A stretch of 64,000 nt of DNA from an uncultured Ruminococcus sp. (GCA_902800795.1 CADCFQ010000003.1:109569-173568); one strand, 5' to 3'. Positions 8,914 through 17,679 are shown, counted from the first letter of the stretch. The notes: generated from the letters alone by a model not told the origin. A program made the numbers and translations.

Positions 8914-10164
8914 TTATCCTGCCATCTGCAAAAACTGTGCGGAAGATACAAGCAGAGCATCGATATACAAAAATACGATCACGGCAACGCCTGCCACAGG
9001 GATGAGAATATCTATCAGATTGTTGCTGTGCTTTCTTGTATAGGAGAACAGCAGCAGGAAAGGTATTACCGAAATAAGTCCCGATGCGTCTCCGAATCCC
9101 ATGCTGTTTACCACCTTGGTGGCTGTGTCGAAGTCGCAGTGAGCATAGGCTATGTAGAGCGAGCCTGCTATAACCACGAGTATTACATCGAGCAGCGCAA
9201 AGATGAGTATCATCTTTGTCATGAACAGCGAGAACTGGAACGAATTTGTTCTGGTCGTCAGGAAGCGCTGATAATCCTCCGGGGTCTTGCCGTGTTTAAT
9301 AAAGTAGCGCTCACGGTTCTTCATATAGAACGCCACGATAACGAACAGAACGAACACCACCGGCGACTTGGTAGTAAGGAAAGGATAGATGCCGAAAGGC
9401 AGTGTTACTGTCTTTGTTGCGGCAAGTATCTTGAGCGTTACGCAGACGCCTTCATAAATGACAGGCAAAGCCACCAGCGAACGGAAGATGTATATCTTCT
9501 TGCCCTGGAACAGTTTCTTAGGAACATAGTTTACAAAGAACACAACCAGCGTAAACAGGATAACGTCCATGAAAATGTTGAACGTAAAGTATCCGGCTTC
9601 GCTGCCGCTCTCGGCAAAGAGCTTTCTTATAGACTCGGTGGCCGCCTCTCTTGATCCCATCAGAGCGGTGCCTATCCTTATCATATAACGCTCATAAACA
9701 AAGAAGAATCCCGCTATCATGCCGCCTGCCGCCATGCCGAACTTGATGAGCATCCCACGGTAGGTGTCTTTTCCGTTTATGAGTATCGCAAAGGTCGCAA
9801 TGAGCAAAAGCGGCAGCGCAAGCTCATAACTGTTCTCGAGGATCTTCATGAGCACCTTGTTGCCCGCAAGGGTTGGGTGGAGCTCCTTGGTGACGTTCAG
9901 GATGGTGCCTATCTGCGACATAATGATAAACGCCCATGCGATCATCTTGAAGGCTCTGTAAGAAAGAGGCCCCAGATATTTCATATCATTCTCTTCGGTG
10001 ACCTCATATATCTTCGGACGCTGTTTCTTTTTAGCCTCCTTGCCGTTTTCCGAGGTCTCGTCCTTTGCCGCAGTCACCTCTTCGGTGATATCCTCTTTTG
10101 CGTCAGCGGCCTCAGCCGGCTGCGTGATCTCTTCTTCGACTGTGGTTTCGATCTTTTCAGTCAT
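8914..10164 (-). CDS. Polytopic membrane protein with acidic N-terminal extension
   Basis: 416 residues, not recognised. The first about 50 residues are very acidic and Ala/Glu/Thr-rich, likely disordered and cytoplasmic, with a KKKQRPK patch. About ten hydrophobic helices follow. The start has GGAGAAGG. It is the upstream gene of a pair with the K+ channel-like protein, which suggests a role in ion homeostasis or envelope signalling; that is inference from position only. Confidence 0.7.
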   Translation of the reverse strand: MTEKIETTVEEEITQPAEAADAKEDITEEVTAAKDETSENGKEAKKKQRPKIYEVTEENDMKYLGPLSYRAFKMIAWAFIIMSQIGTILNVTKELHPTLAGNKVLMKILENSYELALPLLLIATFAILINGKDTYRGMLIKFGMAAGGMIAGFFFVYERYMIRIGTALMGSREAATESIRKLFAESGSEAGYFTFNIFMDVILFTLVVFFVNYVPKKLFQGKKIYIFRSLVALPVIYEGVCVTLKILAATKTVTLPFGIYPFLTTKSPVVFVLFVIVAFYMKNRERYFIKHGKTPEDYQRFLTTRTNSFQFSLFMTKMILIFALLDVILVVIAGSLYIAYAHCDFDTATKVVNSMGFGDASGLISVIPFLLLFSYTRKHSNNLIDILIPVAGVAVIVFLYIDALLVSSAQFLQMAG

Positions 10165-10270
10165 AAAAATACCTTCTCCCCGTTTTGTGATTTATAAAAA
10201 GTATCGGTCAGATCATCCGGACTATACGAAAGCATTATATCATGATTGACATGATAAGTCAAGAAACGAC

Positions 10271-10519
10271 GGCAGGCGTGTACGCCTGGTGCTCGCCGCA
10301 CGGCTAATCCCCTGGCGGATGATTATCGCTTTGTTGTTAAACGGACAAATCAGCTATCTTTCAAGGTTCACGCAGTGGTGCAACTGAAAAGTCCACACAA
10401 AGCAATCCCCCTCCCCTTAGGGGAGGGCAGAAGGAGCTTGTAGTTTACACTAAGCCCCAATGGGTGGGGGCGGCGGTGCAGGTGCTCGCCCCTGCCGGCG
10501 AGCACCGCCCCTGCCTGCA
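10271..10519. repeat. Mosaic intergenic repeat, copy 1
   Basis: Fills most of the 541-base divergent gap at 10165-10705. In order: palindrome CAGGCGTGTACGCCTG (10273-10288), GTGCTCGCCGCACGGCT, the GGTTCACGCAGTG module (about 10341-10376), the CCCCCTCCCC/GGGGAGGG hairpin, TGGGTGGGGGCGGCGG, and a second palindrome at 10478-10495. It shares these blocks with the copies at 17.7, 21.2, 26.5, 35.3, 52.2 and 54.2 kb. The right edge ends at the TTGACA of a promoter. Confidence 0.85.
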
Positions 10520-10548
10520 TTGACAAAAGGGGGATAGCGTGGTATAAT
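10520..10548 (+). promoter_or_regulatory. Consensus sigma-A promoter at repeat edge
   Basis: TTGACA (10520-10525), 17-base spacer, TATAAT (10543-10548); both hexamers are perfect. The -35 box is the first sequence after the repeat. Confidence 0.8.
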
Positions 10549-10588
10549 TTTTGAGTAAAACATTTAATGTAAAGCTCGGCGCAAAAAT

Positions 10589-10621
10589 GGTATCTCCCCC
10601 GCAGGGGAGAATACCTTTTTA
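10589..10621 (+). terminator. Terminator-like hairpin in leader (possible attenuator)
   Basis: GGTATCTCCCC / GGGGAGAATACC (one bulged base) followed directly by TTTTT. It lies about 35 bases after the expected transcription start and 85 bases before the next gene, so it would end transcription early unless antiterminated. Confidence 0.6.
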
Positions 10622-10705
10622 CGCTCCTTCCCGAGCCGCCGCAGGCGGCGAGGACAGACACAATGCGGTCAGTTATAAAATACTTAATATAAAGGAGAGA
10701 TAGGA

Positions 10706-12175
10706 ATGTATTGCATAAAATGCGGAAGCCAGATAGCCGATAACTCGGTGTTCTGCCCTTACTGCGGAGCTAAGACGCAGGCGCCGGCACCGGCACCCCA
10801 GACCACAGCAGAGGTCTTCGCTGGACCACAGGACAGCACAGCGGCAGCAGCAAAGCCAAAAAAGAACCTTAAACTTGCGCTTATCATTATTGCGGTTATA
10901 GCCTTTATCGGGCTTGCGGTGGGGATCACGTTCATCATAGTGGACGCCTTCAAAAAGCCCGGAACAGAGATCGTCAGCGCCTTTGAGAAGACGATGAAAG
11001 AGGACTTCAAGGCAGATATTCAGCTGAAAGCAAATATAAAGGGCATATCCGCTCTTATGGGAAAAGACACCGATGCGAGCAGTACTTCGGCAATGTCCCT
11101 GCTGGGCGCTATGGGCATGAAGTATGATGCCGAGCTCTATGTCAAGGGTAAGGGCGACGACTTCCGTGCAAAGCTGGATCTGGGAATGGCACAGATGAAG
11201 GTCGACAGCGAGGGTATGACCTCCAGCATCTCGACCCAGAGCCTCGGGAACATAATCGGGGGCGCAGACAGCTTCGACGAGGAAAACACAAAAGCCTTTG
11301 ATGACGAGGATTCAAGGCGCATTTTTGATATCGTTGCCAGCCGTGATATCCTGAAAGCCGTTTCCGAGGATGAGGAGCTGGACGAGCTGCTCAAAAAGAA
11401 CTTCTCGGAGAACTATACAAAGCTTGACGATGTTTTCGAGGAGCTGCTCAACGACACGGACGCTGATTATATCATCGACTACAGCAAAAAGGACGGCGCC
11501 TACAACTACACGATAGATGTCAAGAAGCTGGTCAAAGCTCTGGCAGACAACAAGACCCTTGATATGAAAAAGGACAGCGCCAAGGGCATCAAGGCGTCCA
11601 TAAAAGAAATCAAACAGGACATTGTAGCAGACATCAGCGTAAGCATCTCCGGAGGAAAGCTGGACACTGTAAAGATAACCCCGAAGATCGACAAGAACGA
11701 GATCGGCACCGTGACCATCACCTTCAAGAACTACGGCGATGTCAGCGACAAGGACCTTGAATTCAGCGAGTCAAAGACCAACAGCGGTCTCAGCAACGGC
11801 GCTCTTGCGCCCTCGATGCTCGGCTATGTGAACAAGAGCAAGCTCAAAACAGCAAACGCAAACGCAAAGATGGCTTTCACCGTCATCGCCTCCGAAGCCA
11901 CCGACCTTGAGGTAGACGGCGAATACGTTCCTTCGGGGACGTATAACTTCCAGATAGAGAACTATGACCCGGATGACAAGATACAGGCAAGCCTGTATGA
12001 GAACTTCAGCTATCTCGGAGACAAAATGGGCGAGATATATTACGTTATCGACAGCGACGGATCTGTGAAGTTCGTCCAGTGGAGACAGGACAGCTCGTCC
12101 TTTATCGGACAGTATCCCGGACCTGCCACGAACACCGACGATACCATCGAATGGGGAACATTCACGACCTACTGA
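10706..12175 (+). CDS. Zinc-ribbon single-span membrane protein with large extracytoplasmic domain
   Basis: 489 residues. It starts with a zinc ribbon MYCIKCGSQIADNSVFCPYC (two CxxC pairs within 23 residues), a Pro/Ala-rich linker, and one strong membrane helix at about residues 58-80. About 400 residues of extracytoplasmic sequence follow, rich in Lys/Asp and predicted helix then strand. There is no lipobox, so the N-terminal ribbon should be cytoplasmic. The architecture is common in Clostridia but its function is unknown. The start has AAAGGAGAG. It is monocistronic. Confidence 0.78.
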   Translation: MYCIKCGSQIADNSVFCPYCGAKTQAPAPAPQTTAEVFAGPQDSTAAAAKPKKNLKLALIIIAVIAFIGLAVGITFIIVDAFKKPGTEIVSAFEKTMKEDFKADIQLKANIKGISALMGKDTDASSTSAMSLLGAMGMKYDAELYVKGKGDDFRAKLDLGMAQMKVDSEGMTSSISTQSLGNIIGGADSFDEENTKAFDDEDSRRIFDIVASRDILKAVSEDEELDELLKKNFSENYTKLDDVFEELLNDTDADYIIDYSKKDGAYNYTIDVKKLVKALADNKTLDMKKDSAKGIKASIKEIKQDIVADISVSISGGKLDTVKITPKIDKNEIGTVTITFKNYGDVSDKDLEFSESKTNSGLSNGALAPSMLGYVNKSKLKTANANAKMAFTVIASEATDLEVDGEYVPSGTYNFQIENYDPDDKIQASLYENFSYLGDKMGEIYYVIDSDGSVKFVQWRQDSSSFIGQYPGPATNTDDTIEWGTFTTY

Positions 12176-12197
12176 CCCGACATAAATAAACCAAACT

Positions 12198-12246
12198 TCT
12201 GCCATTCTGCCGGTTTGAAAGACTTACAGAATGGCAGACTTTGTTA
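12198..12246 (+). terminator. Intrinsic terminator
   Basis: Perfect 12-base arms TCTGCCATTCTG / CAGAATGGCAGA with CTTTGTT following. Confidence 0.8.
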
Positions 12247-12288
12247 TAAATACACAAAAACAGCCGCCAAAATTCTAACTGCTCTTTA

Positions 12289-12317
12289 TTGACTTTCGGG
12301 GGCAGATGTGATAAAAT
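12289..12317 (+). promoter_or_regulatory. Sigma-A promoter of rubrerythrin
   Basis: TTGACT (12289-12294), 17-base spacer, TAAAAT (12312-12317), 32 bases before the start. No operator palindrome is obvious. Confidence 0.7.
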
Positions 12318-12348
12318 TTATAAAATGACTTAAAGAGGAGGCATTACT

Positions 12349-12900
12349 ATGTCAAAGTTTGTATGTTCAGTTTGCGGATACGTTTTTGAGGGAGAGGCTG
12401 CCCCCGAGCAGTGCCCTGTATGTAAAGCACCTGCATCGAAGTTCACCAAGATGGACGAGAGCGCAGGACTTACATGGGCTGCCGAGCACGTTGTAGGCGT
12501 GGCATCGGATGCTCCCGAGGACATAAAGAAAGATCTCAGAAGCAACTTTGAAGGCGAGTGCAGCGAGGTAGGTATGTACCTTGCTATGGCAAGAGTCGCT
12601 TACAGAGAGGGCTATCCCGAGGTAGGTATGTATTATGAGAAGGCTGCCTTTGAAGAGGCCGAGCACGCTGCAAAGTTTGCAGAGCTGCTGGGTGAGGTCC
12701 TGACAGACAGCACAAAGAAGAACCTGCAGATGAGAGTTGACGCCGAGAACGGTGCGACCGCAGGAAAGACCGACCTTGCAAAGAGAGCAAAGGCTCTCAA
12801 TCTCGATGCTATCCACGACACAGTTCATGAGATGGCAAGAGACGAAGCAAGACACGGAAAGGCTTTCAAGGGTCTGCTGGACAGATACTTCAAGGACTAA
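12349..12900 (+). CDS. Reverse rubrerythrin (rubredoxin domain first)
   Basis: 183 residues. Residues 1-40 form a rubredoxin domain with CSVCG and CPVCK iron-binding pairs. The remainder is a ferritin-like four-helix di-iron domain with ligand motifs [14 protein letters not shown] and MARDEARHG. Standard rubrerythrins carry the rubredoxin at the C-terminus; this order is the 'reverse' form of Clostridia that reduces H2O2 and O2 with electrons from NAD(P)H-rubredoxin systems. It is cytoplasmic. It fits with the FprA flavoprotein at 28.5 kb as oxygen defence of an anaerobe. The ribosome site is AGAGGAGG. Confidence 0.93.
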   Translation: MSKFVCSVCGYVFEGEAAPEQCPVCKAPASKFTKMDESAGLTWAAEHVVGVASDAPEDIKKDLRSNFEGECSEVGMYLAMARVAYREGYPEVGMYYEKAAFEEAEHAAKFAELLGEVLTDSTKKNLQMRVDAENGATAGKTDLAKRAKALNLDAIHDTVHEMARDEARHGKAFKGLLDRYFKD

Positions 12901-12922
12901 GCTGCCCCGAAACAACTCACGC

Positions 12923-12965
12923 AAAAAAGCGGTCTTCTTAAAAATGAAGGCCGCTTTTAGTCTTT
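12923..12965. terminator. Bidirectional terminator between rubrerythrin and small lipoprotein
   Basis: AAAAGCGGTCTTC / GAAGGCCGCTTTT flanked by A and T runs on both sides, between convergent genes. Confidence 0.75.
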
Positions 12966-12980
12966 GTGATGATAAAAGGA

Positions 12981-13199
12981 TCAGGTTATGGGGATCACGG
13001 GGAGTTCCAGCTCTTCGGGCTCGGTCTCGGCCGGGGCTTCGGTGGAAGAGGAAGATGTTTCGGTGTTCTCGGCAACGGAGCTTGACGCCTTTGAGGACGT
13101 ATCGGTCTTGCTGCTTTCGGATGCGGATGACGAGCTGTCTGCTTTGCAGCCCGTGAGCATTACTGCCGCAAAGGCTGCGGCCAAGATCAACTTTTTCAT
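12981..13199 (-). CDS. Small Ser/Glu-rich lipoprotein
   Basis: 72 residues, almost entirely signal peptide plus low-complexity tail: MKKLILAAAFAAVMLTGCKA has a textbook lipobox LTGC, and the mature part is Ser/Thr/Glu/Ala-rich with no folded domain. A good AAGGAG in front and a shared terminator behind argue for a real gene despite its size. It could be a truncated relative of the larger Ser-rich lipoproteins of this window. Confidence 0.65.
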   Translation of the reverse strand: MKKLILAAAFAAVMLTGCKADSSSSASESSKTDTSSKASSSVAENTETSSSSTEAPAETEPEELELPVIPIT

Positions 13200-13257
13200 T
13201 TCTGATATCTCCTTATAAAAGATCTGTTATCCTGATTATAACACAAAGCCCCAAAAA

Positions 13258-13585
13258 AGTAAACCCCCAGGGGCGGTGCTCGCCGCACGGCTTTGACGTT
13301 CAGTACAAAGTCCGTGCGGCGAATTTTGTTACTCGGTGACTTTCCTGTTGTTTTGACTTTTACCGAGGGAACGTTATCGGACAAAGAATTGACCCGAGAG
13401 CACACCCACTGACAAAGCGAAGGGCCGACGTATTAAAAAGCGCACGGTCCAGCCTTGCGCCAGAGGCTGGTGGGGTGTCGGGGCAAAGCCCCGACCAGAG
13501 CACGAGACAGAGTCTCGTTCGGAGCGGAGCTCCGACTAAAAACACCGGAGGCGCTCGAAAGGGGTGAATTCAAAAATAGAGGCAA
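13258..13585. repeat. Mosaic intergenic repeat, copy 2 (inverted, different hairpins)
   Basis: Read on the minus strand it contains GAATTCACCCCTTTCGAGCG (shared with the 20.9 kb copy), then four hairpins not seen in the other copies: CGGAGCTCCGCTCCG, CGAGACTCTGTCTCG, GTCGGGGCTTTGCCCCGAC and CCAGCCTCTGGCGCAAGGCTGG-type arms. The GGAAAGTCACCGAGTAACAA block and a CCGCACGGACTTTG / CAAAGCCGTGCGG stem (shared with 23.9 and 52.5 kb) follow. It has the same hairpin-chain plan with different stems. Confidence 0.75.
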
Positions 13586-13691
13586 GGAAAGCAACGGCTC
13601 TATGCCTTAAACGAAGAAAAGCCGAAAAGGCTTTTCGAGTAGGCTGATGAGGAGTTCTATTTTGAGCGAGTGATTGAGGATAGCTTTCCTT
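13573..13691. other. Non-coding stretch with interlocking helices
   Basis: No gene. AAAATAGA (13573-13580) pairs with TCTATTTT (13656-13663). AAGGAAAGC (13584-13592) pairs with GCTTTCCTT (13683-13691), crossing the first helix. A closed hairpin GAAAAGCC / GGCTTTTC (13616-13636) sits inside. GCCTTAAACGA occurs twice (13604 and 13727). It may be a structured RNA or repeat debris. Confidence 0.35.
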
Positions 13692-13774
13692 CGGATGGAC
13701 TTTGCTTCGCAAAAAAGGTTTTGGCTGCCTTAAACGATTTAGCTTTTTATATCACATATTTAACATTAAGAAAT

Positions 13775-13826
13775 TGATACGAACAGCAGATTTCTGATAT
13801 AAACATTTAGTCATACTGTGTATAAT
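13775..13826 (+). promoter_or_regulatory. AraC-type activated promoter of GH5 gene
   Basis: Half-sites TGATAC (13775-13780) and TGATAT (13795-13800) start 20 bases apart. The second ends 20 bases before the -10 TATAAT (13821-13826), so it occupies the -35 region, which lacks a good TTGACA. The same layout occurs before the genes at 15229 and 18844. Confidence 0.65.
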
Positions 13827-13878
13827 TTGTTCAATAGTTGGTTCATCAGAAATGTGCTGAAGACAAAGGAGGTAAATT

Positions 13879-14898
13879 ATGAAAAGATTTGAAGGCTATA
13901 TAAAAGGAATAGATCTTGGCGGCTGGCTCTCTCAGGGCGAGTATACCAAGGAGCATCTTGACAGCTTCATCCACGAGGAAGACATAAAGACTATCGCAGG
14001 CTGGGGCGCAGACCATGTAAGACTGCCAATGGATTATAATGTTTTCCAGGAGGAGGACGGAACTCTCAAAGAGTTCGGCTTCGGCTATGTTTACAAGGCT
14101 GTCGAGTGGTGCAAAAAGGCAGGGCTCAAGGTAGTCCTTGACCTTCACAAGACCCAGGGATTTATCTTCGATGACGAGAACTATGTGGGCTTCTTTGCTG
14201 ACGAAGAGCTCCAGGAAAGGTTCTGCCGCCTGTGGGAGGAATTTGCAAGACGCTACGGCTCCATGTCCGATATGCTCTGCTTCGAGCTTCTCAACGAGGT
14301 CACCGACCCCGAATTCTCGCCCACCTGGAACAAGATAATCGAAAAGACTATCAGGCGCATAAGAGCTATCGCTCCCGATGTAAAGATCCTTGTGGGAAGC
14401 TACTGGAACAATTCTCTCGATGCTCTGAAAGATCTTGATATGCCTTATGACGAGAATGTGGTCTACAACTTCCACTGCTATGAGCCGCTGATCTTCACAC
14501 ACCAGGCAGCTTTCTGGGTAAAGCAGATGAACAGGGATTACCGCATCTCTTATCCCGGAGACGTAAAGCAGTATCTGCACGATGCCGAGGCTCTTGAGAT
14601 GAAATATATGGATCACAGCGAGATCGCAGGCGAGGGCTACACCGCCGACTATTTTATAAAGCGCTTTGAGGGTGCGGTAAAGCTCTGTGAGGAAAGAAAC
14701 GTTTCTCTCTACTGCGGAGAATACGGCGTTATAGATCTGGCATCTCCCGAGGACACTGTTGCTTGGTATAAGGACATAAACGCAGCCTTCGAGAAATTCG
14801 GTATAGGCAGAGCAGCATGGAGCTACAAGGAGATGAACTTCGGCCTTGCTGACAAGCGCCTTGACGGTGTGAGAAGCGAGATACTCAAATACATCTGA
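13879..14898 (+). CDS. Glycoside hydrolase family 5 (cellulase-like), cytoplasmic
   Basis: 339 residues, a single TIM-barrel catalytic domain. The acid/base Glu140 lies in CFELLNEV and the nucleophile Glu281 in YCGEYGV; the family's HVRLP and NFHCYEP motifs are also present. There is no signal peptide, dockerin or carbohydrate-binding module, so it should act on imported beta-glucan or beta-mannan oligosaccharides inside the cell. The start has AAAGGAGG. It heads the beta-glucan locus and shares its promoter architecture with the QPETG protein and GH16. Exact specificity (cellodextrinase, glucanase or mannanase) is undetermined. Confidence 0.9.
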   Translation: MKRFEGYIKGIDLGGWLSQGEYTKEHLDSFIHEEDIKTIAGWGADHVRLPMDYNVFQEEDGTLKEFGFGYVYKAVEWCKKAGLKVVLDLHKTQGFIFDDENYVGFFADEELQERFCRLWEEFARRYGSMSDMLCFELLNEVTDPEFSPTWNKIIEKTIRRIRAIAPDVKILVGSYWNNSLDALKDLDMPYDENVVYNFHCYEPLIFTHQAAFWVKQMNRDYRISYPGDVKQYLHDAEALEMKYMDHSEIAGEGYTADYFIKRFEGAVKLCEERNVSLYCGEYGVIDLASPEDTVAWYKDINAAFEKFGIGRAAWSYKEMNFGLADKRLDGVRSEILKYI

Positions 14899-14919
14899 TA
14901 ATTTCCTGATAAGATCATA

Positions 14920-14955
14920 AACGGCGCCCATTTTGTTATGTGGGTGCCGTTTTGA
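14920..14955 (+). terminator. Intrinsic terminator of GH5 gene
   Basis: ACGGCGCCCA / TGGGTGCCGT arms with TTTT after. Confidence 0.8.
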
Positions 14956-15096
14956 TTTCAAATATTAAATATATGATACATCATTCGGGTCGTCATCCGC
15001 CTCAAACCTCAATATATGGTGGTTTGACGGCGAAAAGTGACCCATGCGCATATTTTTGAAATTTAACCGCCATATCAAGAATTAGGGTTAAATTCC

Positions 15097-15148
15097 TGAT
15101 ACGGAGTTTTAATTTTTGGTATAGTTATATTAAAGAATATGATAATAT
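15097..15148 (+). promoter_or_regulatory. AraC-type promoter of surface protein/SBP operon
   Basis: TGATAC (15097-15102) and TGGTAT (15117-15122) start 20 bases apart; a TAATAT -10 (15143-15148) begins 20 bases after the second site ends. An inverted pair ATTTAACC / GGTTAAAT lies just upstream (15061-15092). This covers the functional part of the 330-base gap before 15229. Confidence 0.55.
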
Positions 15149-15228
15149 TATCTCAGCAGCTGAAAGGCTGAAACGAATACCGGGCCGTGTGTCCGGTAAA
15201 AGGAAAATGATATTTGGAGGTATTTATC

Positions 15229-16167
15229 ATGAGAAGTTTTAAGAAAATGTTCGTTGGCATGACCGCAGCAGCGATCGCAGCATCCTGCATGACGATCAGC
15301 GCATTCGCAGCTACAAACCTGAACGACGTATTCCACCCCGACGAGTCTGACGAGACCATGAACGATGCATACTATGCGATCGGTGCTATGGGCTACTTCA
15401 TGAACAATGACGGCAAGTGGAAGTGGAACAACGGTGATTGGTGCACATGGAACGCAGATAATAACGACGGCACTATCACTATCGAGTACAAGATCAACAA
15501 GGCTCTTACCGATACTACTATGTCCGACAAGGGCTCTCTCGGTGAGATGGGCGTTATGGTCTGCAACCTTGACGAGGGTCTGGAGAAGATCGGCAAGACC
15601 GAGGCTGACCTCTATCCTCTCGCAGTTACAGTTAAGGACGCAAGATTCGTTGCCGAGGACGGCACAGAGACTACATTCACAAACCTTCTCGAGATCACAG
15701 AGATGGCTCATGACCCCGAGGGCGGCATCAGATTCCACATCCGTCCTACTGACAGAGTAGACGAGGATACAGGCGAGGTCATCTTCCCTGCAACAGCTGA
15801 GACAGAGGGCTGGGACGCAGAGGGCGGCTTCCAGGGCGGTACTCTTTATGTAACTCTCGACTTCGGTGCTCCTGCAGCAGCAGGCGGAGAAACAAGCTCT
15901 GCAGCAGCTGACGACTCTTCCAAGAAGGCCGACGATTCCTCCAAGAAGGCTGACGATTCTTCCGCTAAGGCTGACGATTCTTCCAAGAAGGAGACCAGCA
16001 CAACTACTACAACTACAACGACCACTACCGGTGCAGGCGGCGGCGGATCTCTCGCTTCCGACAACACTGCTAAGGCTGAGCAGCCCGAGACAGGCGCAGC
16101 AGAAGGTCTTATCTTCGCAGGCGTGGCTCTTGCAGCAGCCGGCATCGTTATAACAAAGAGAAAGTAA
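15229..16167 (+). CDS. Secreted protein with QPETG cell-wall sorting signal
   Basis: 312 residues from the ATG at 15229, which has TTTGGAGG upstream; an in-frame ATG 15 bases earlier does not. It has a Sec signal peptide ending near AFAATN. A folded region of about 190 residues is rich in Trp and Asp at its start (KWKWNNGDWCTWN) and could be a beta-sandwich carbohydrate-binding domain; that is inference. A linker then has four DDSSKKA-type repeats and a run of ten Thr. The C-terminus is QPETG, a hydrophobic helix and KRK, a sortase substrate with Gln in place of the usual Leu. It is co-transcribed with the sugar-binding lipoprotein 15 bases downstream. Confidence 0.85.
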   Translation: MRSFKKMFVGMTAAAIAASCMTISAFAATNLNDVFHPDESDETMNDAYYAIGAMGYFMNNDGKWKWNNGDWCTWNADNNDGTITIEYKINKALTDTTMSDKGSLGEMGVMVCNLDEGLEKIGKTEADLYPLAVTVKDARFVAEDGTETTFTNLLEITEMAHDPEGGIRFHIRPTDRVDEDTGEVIFPATAETEGWDAEGGFQGGTLYVTLDFGAPAAAGGETSSAAADDSSKKADDSSKKADDSSAKADDSSKKETSTTTTTTTTTTGAGGGGSLASDNTAKAEQPETGAAEGLIFAGVALAAAGIVITKRK

Positions 16168-16188
16168 TTTCTGATCGGAGGAATGACA

Positions 16189-17607
16189 ATGAGATCACAT
16201 AAACGTATAGCAGCAGCTCTTACAGCCGTGCTCTGCATCGCTGTGACTGCCTGCGGTAGCTCTTCGGACAGCTCTTCCGGCAGCTCCTCTATGAAGGAGA
16301 AGAAGCTTGAGGAAAACCAGCAGGAGATAGTTGAGAGACTCTGTGATTCTATGGAAACCAGAGACATCAAGAACAGCACTATCGAGTGGTTCTCTTTCTG
16401 GGATATCAACCCCACAGCTTCCGAGGATAAGGATATAGGCGTTGACCTGGCTCTGTTCCAGACCAAGTACGACGGCAAGATCAATTATAATGCGACTACA
16501 TGGGATACAAAGTTCGATGACCTTGCAGCTCTCGTTATGGCTAATAAGTCTCCTGACTTTATCGGCGCTGACGATATGGATATGTTCCCCAAGGGCGCTA
16601 TCAAGGCTATGATCGAGCCTATCGATGATTACATCGACTTCACAACTCCTCTGTGGTCGGATATGAAGAATGCAGCAGACCAGTTTATGTTCCAGGGCAA
16701 GCACTATGTTGCTGTGTCCAGGATCGACCCCTGCTACATCTGGATCTACAACAAGGAAACTATCGACGACAACGGCTTCGATCAGCCTGCTGATCTGTTC
16801 CACGAGGGTAAGTGGAACTGGGATACAATGAGCGAGATGTGTATCGAGTTCACCAACGCCGAGGAAGACAAATTTGCTCTTGACGGCTGGTATTATGAGA
16901 ACGCTCTTACACAGTCCACAGGACTTCCGCTCATCGGCATGAACGACGGTGTTATCACAAACAATATCGGCGATCCTAAACTTGCAAAGGCTCAGGACAT
17001 GATGTATGAGCTCCAGAAGAACGGAGTTGTATATCCTAAGCACGAGCACGACTGGAAGGTAAGAGGAGATGTCTTCGGCGAGGGTATCGGATCGGGTCTT
17101 ACCCTGTTCTATCCTATCGGCCTGTGGGCTATCGAGGACGCACCTTCTGTTACAAAGCCTTACGGCGACCTCGCTTCGGGCGATGTTATGTTCGTTCCTG
17201 TTCCCTGCTCGGCAGATTCTGACGCTCAGTATGTTCCTTCGAGAATTCACGGCTTCTGCATCTGCAAGAATGCTCCCAACCCCGAGGGCGTTGCTGCATT
17301 CCTTGACTGCACACGTTATGCAGAAACCGATGAGGCTGCACGCAAGATCACTCTTGAGCAGTATCAGAAGGACTATGGCTGGACAGATGAAATGATGGAT
17401 ATGCGTCAGGAGATCTATGATCTTGCAGCACAGCATCCTGTATTTGAATTCAGCCAGGGCGTTTCCAAGGATCTTGCAAGCCTTGCCGACAATGTTACAA
17501 AGGCTACAATGCATCCCGCAGAGGCAGAGACATGGAGCTCGGTTGTTTCTTCCAACTCTAAGGCGATCGATTACCTTATCGAAGAAGCACAGAGCGATAT
17601 GGGCTGA
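16189..17607 (+). CDS. Sugar ABC transporter substrate-binding lipoprotein (family 1)
   Basis: 472 residues from the second of two close ATGs; GGAGG (16177-16181) is 7 bases from it but 1 base from the first. The lipobox is VTACGSS with a Ser-rich linker. The mature protein has the two-lobe pattern of oligosaccharide-binding proteins, with many Trp (WFSFWDIN, HEGKWNWDTM) for stacking on sugars. It is co-transcribed with the QPETG protein inside the beta-glucan locus, so a beta-glucan oligosaccharide is the likely ligand. No permease or ATPase gene is near, so it must use one encoded elsewhere. It is a distant paralogue of the protein at 49603-51018. Confidence 0.87.
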   Translation: MRSHKRIAAALTAVLCIAVTACGSSSDSSSGSSSMKEKKLEENQQEIVERLCDSMETRDIKNSTIEWFSFWDINPTASEDKDIGVDLALFQTKYDGKINYNATTWDTKFDDLAALVMANKSPDFIGADDMDMFPKGAIKAMIEPIDDYIDFTTPLWSDMKNAADQFMFQGKHYVAVSRIDPCYIWIYNKETIDDNGFDQPADLFHEGKWNWDTMSEMCIEFTNAEEDKFALDGWYYENALTQSTGLPLIGMNDGVITNNIGDPKLAKAQDMMYELQKNGVVYPKHEHDWKVRGDVFGEGIGSGLTLFYPIGLWAIEDAPSVTKPYGDLASGDVMFVPVPCSADSDAQYVPSRIHGFCICKNAPNPEGVAAFLDCTRYAETDEAARKITLEQYQKDYGWTDEMMDMRQEIYDLAAQHPVFEFSQGVSKDLASLADNVTKATMHPAEAETWSSVVSSNSKAIDYLIEEAQSDMG

Positions 17608-17679
17608 CAGTAACCTCCAAATAGAGATCACGTTGAGCCGCACAGCGATCATGAGTCCTGTGCGGCTTGACCATAAGCG

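Noticed and set aside
15150..15228. Cyclic-di-GMP riboswitch before the QPETG gene
   Set aside because: A CCGGGCCGTGTGTCCGG hairpin is present but the conserved aptamer core sequences are missing.
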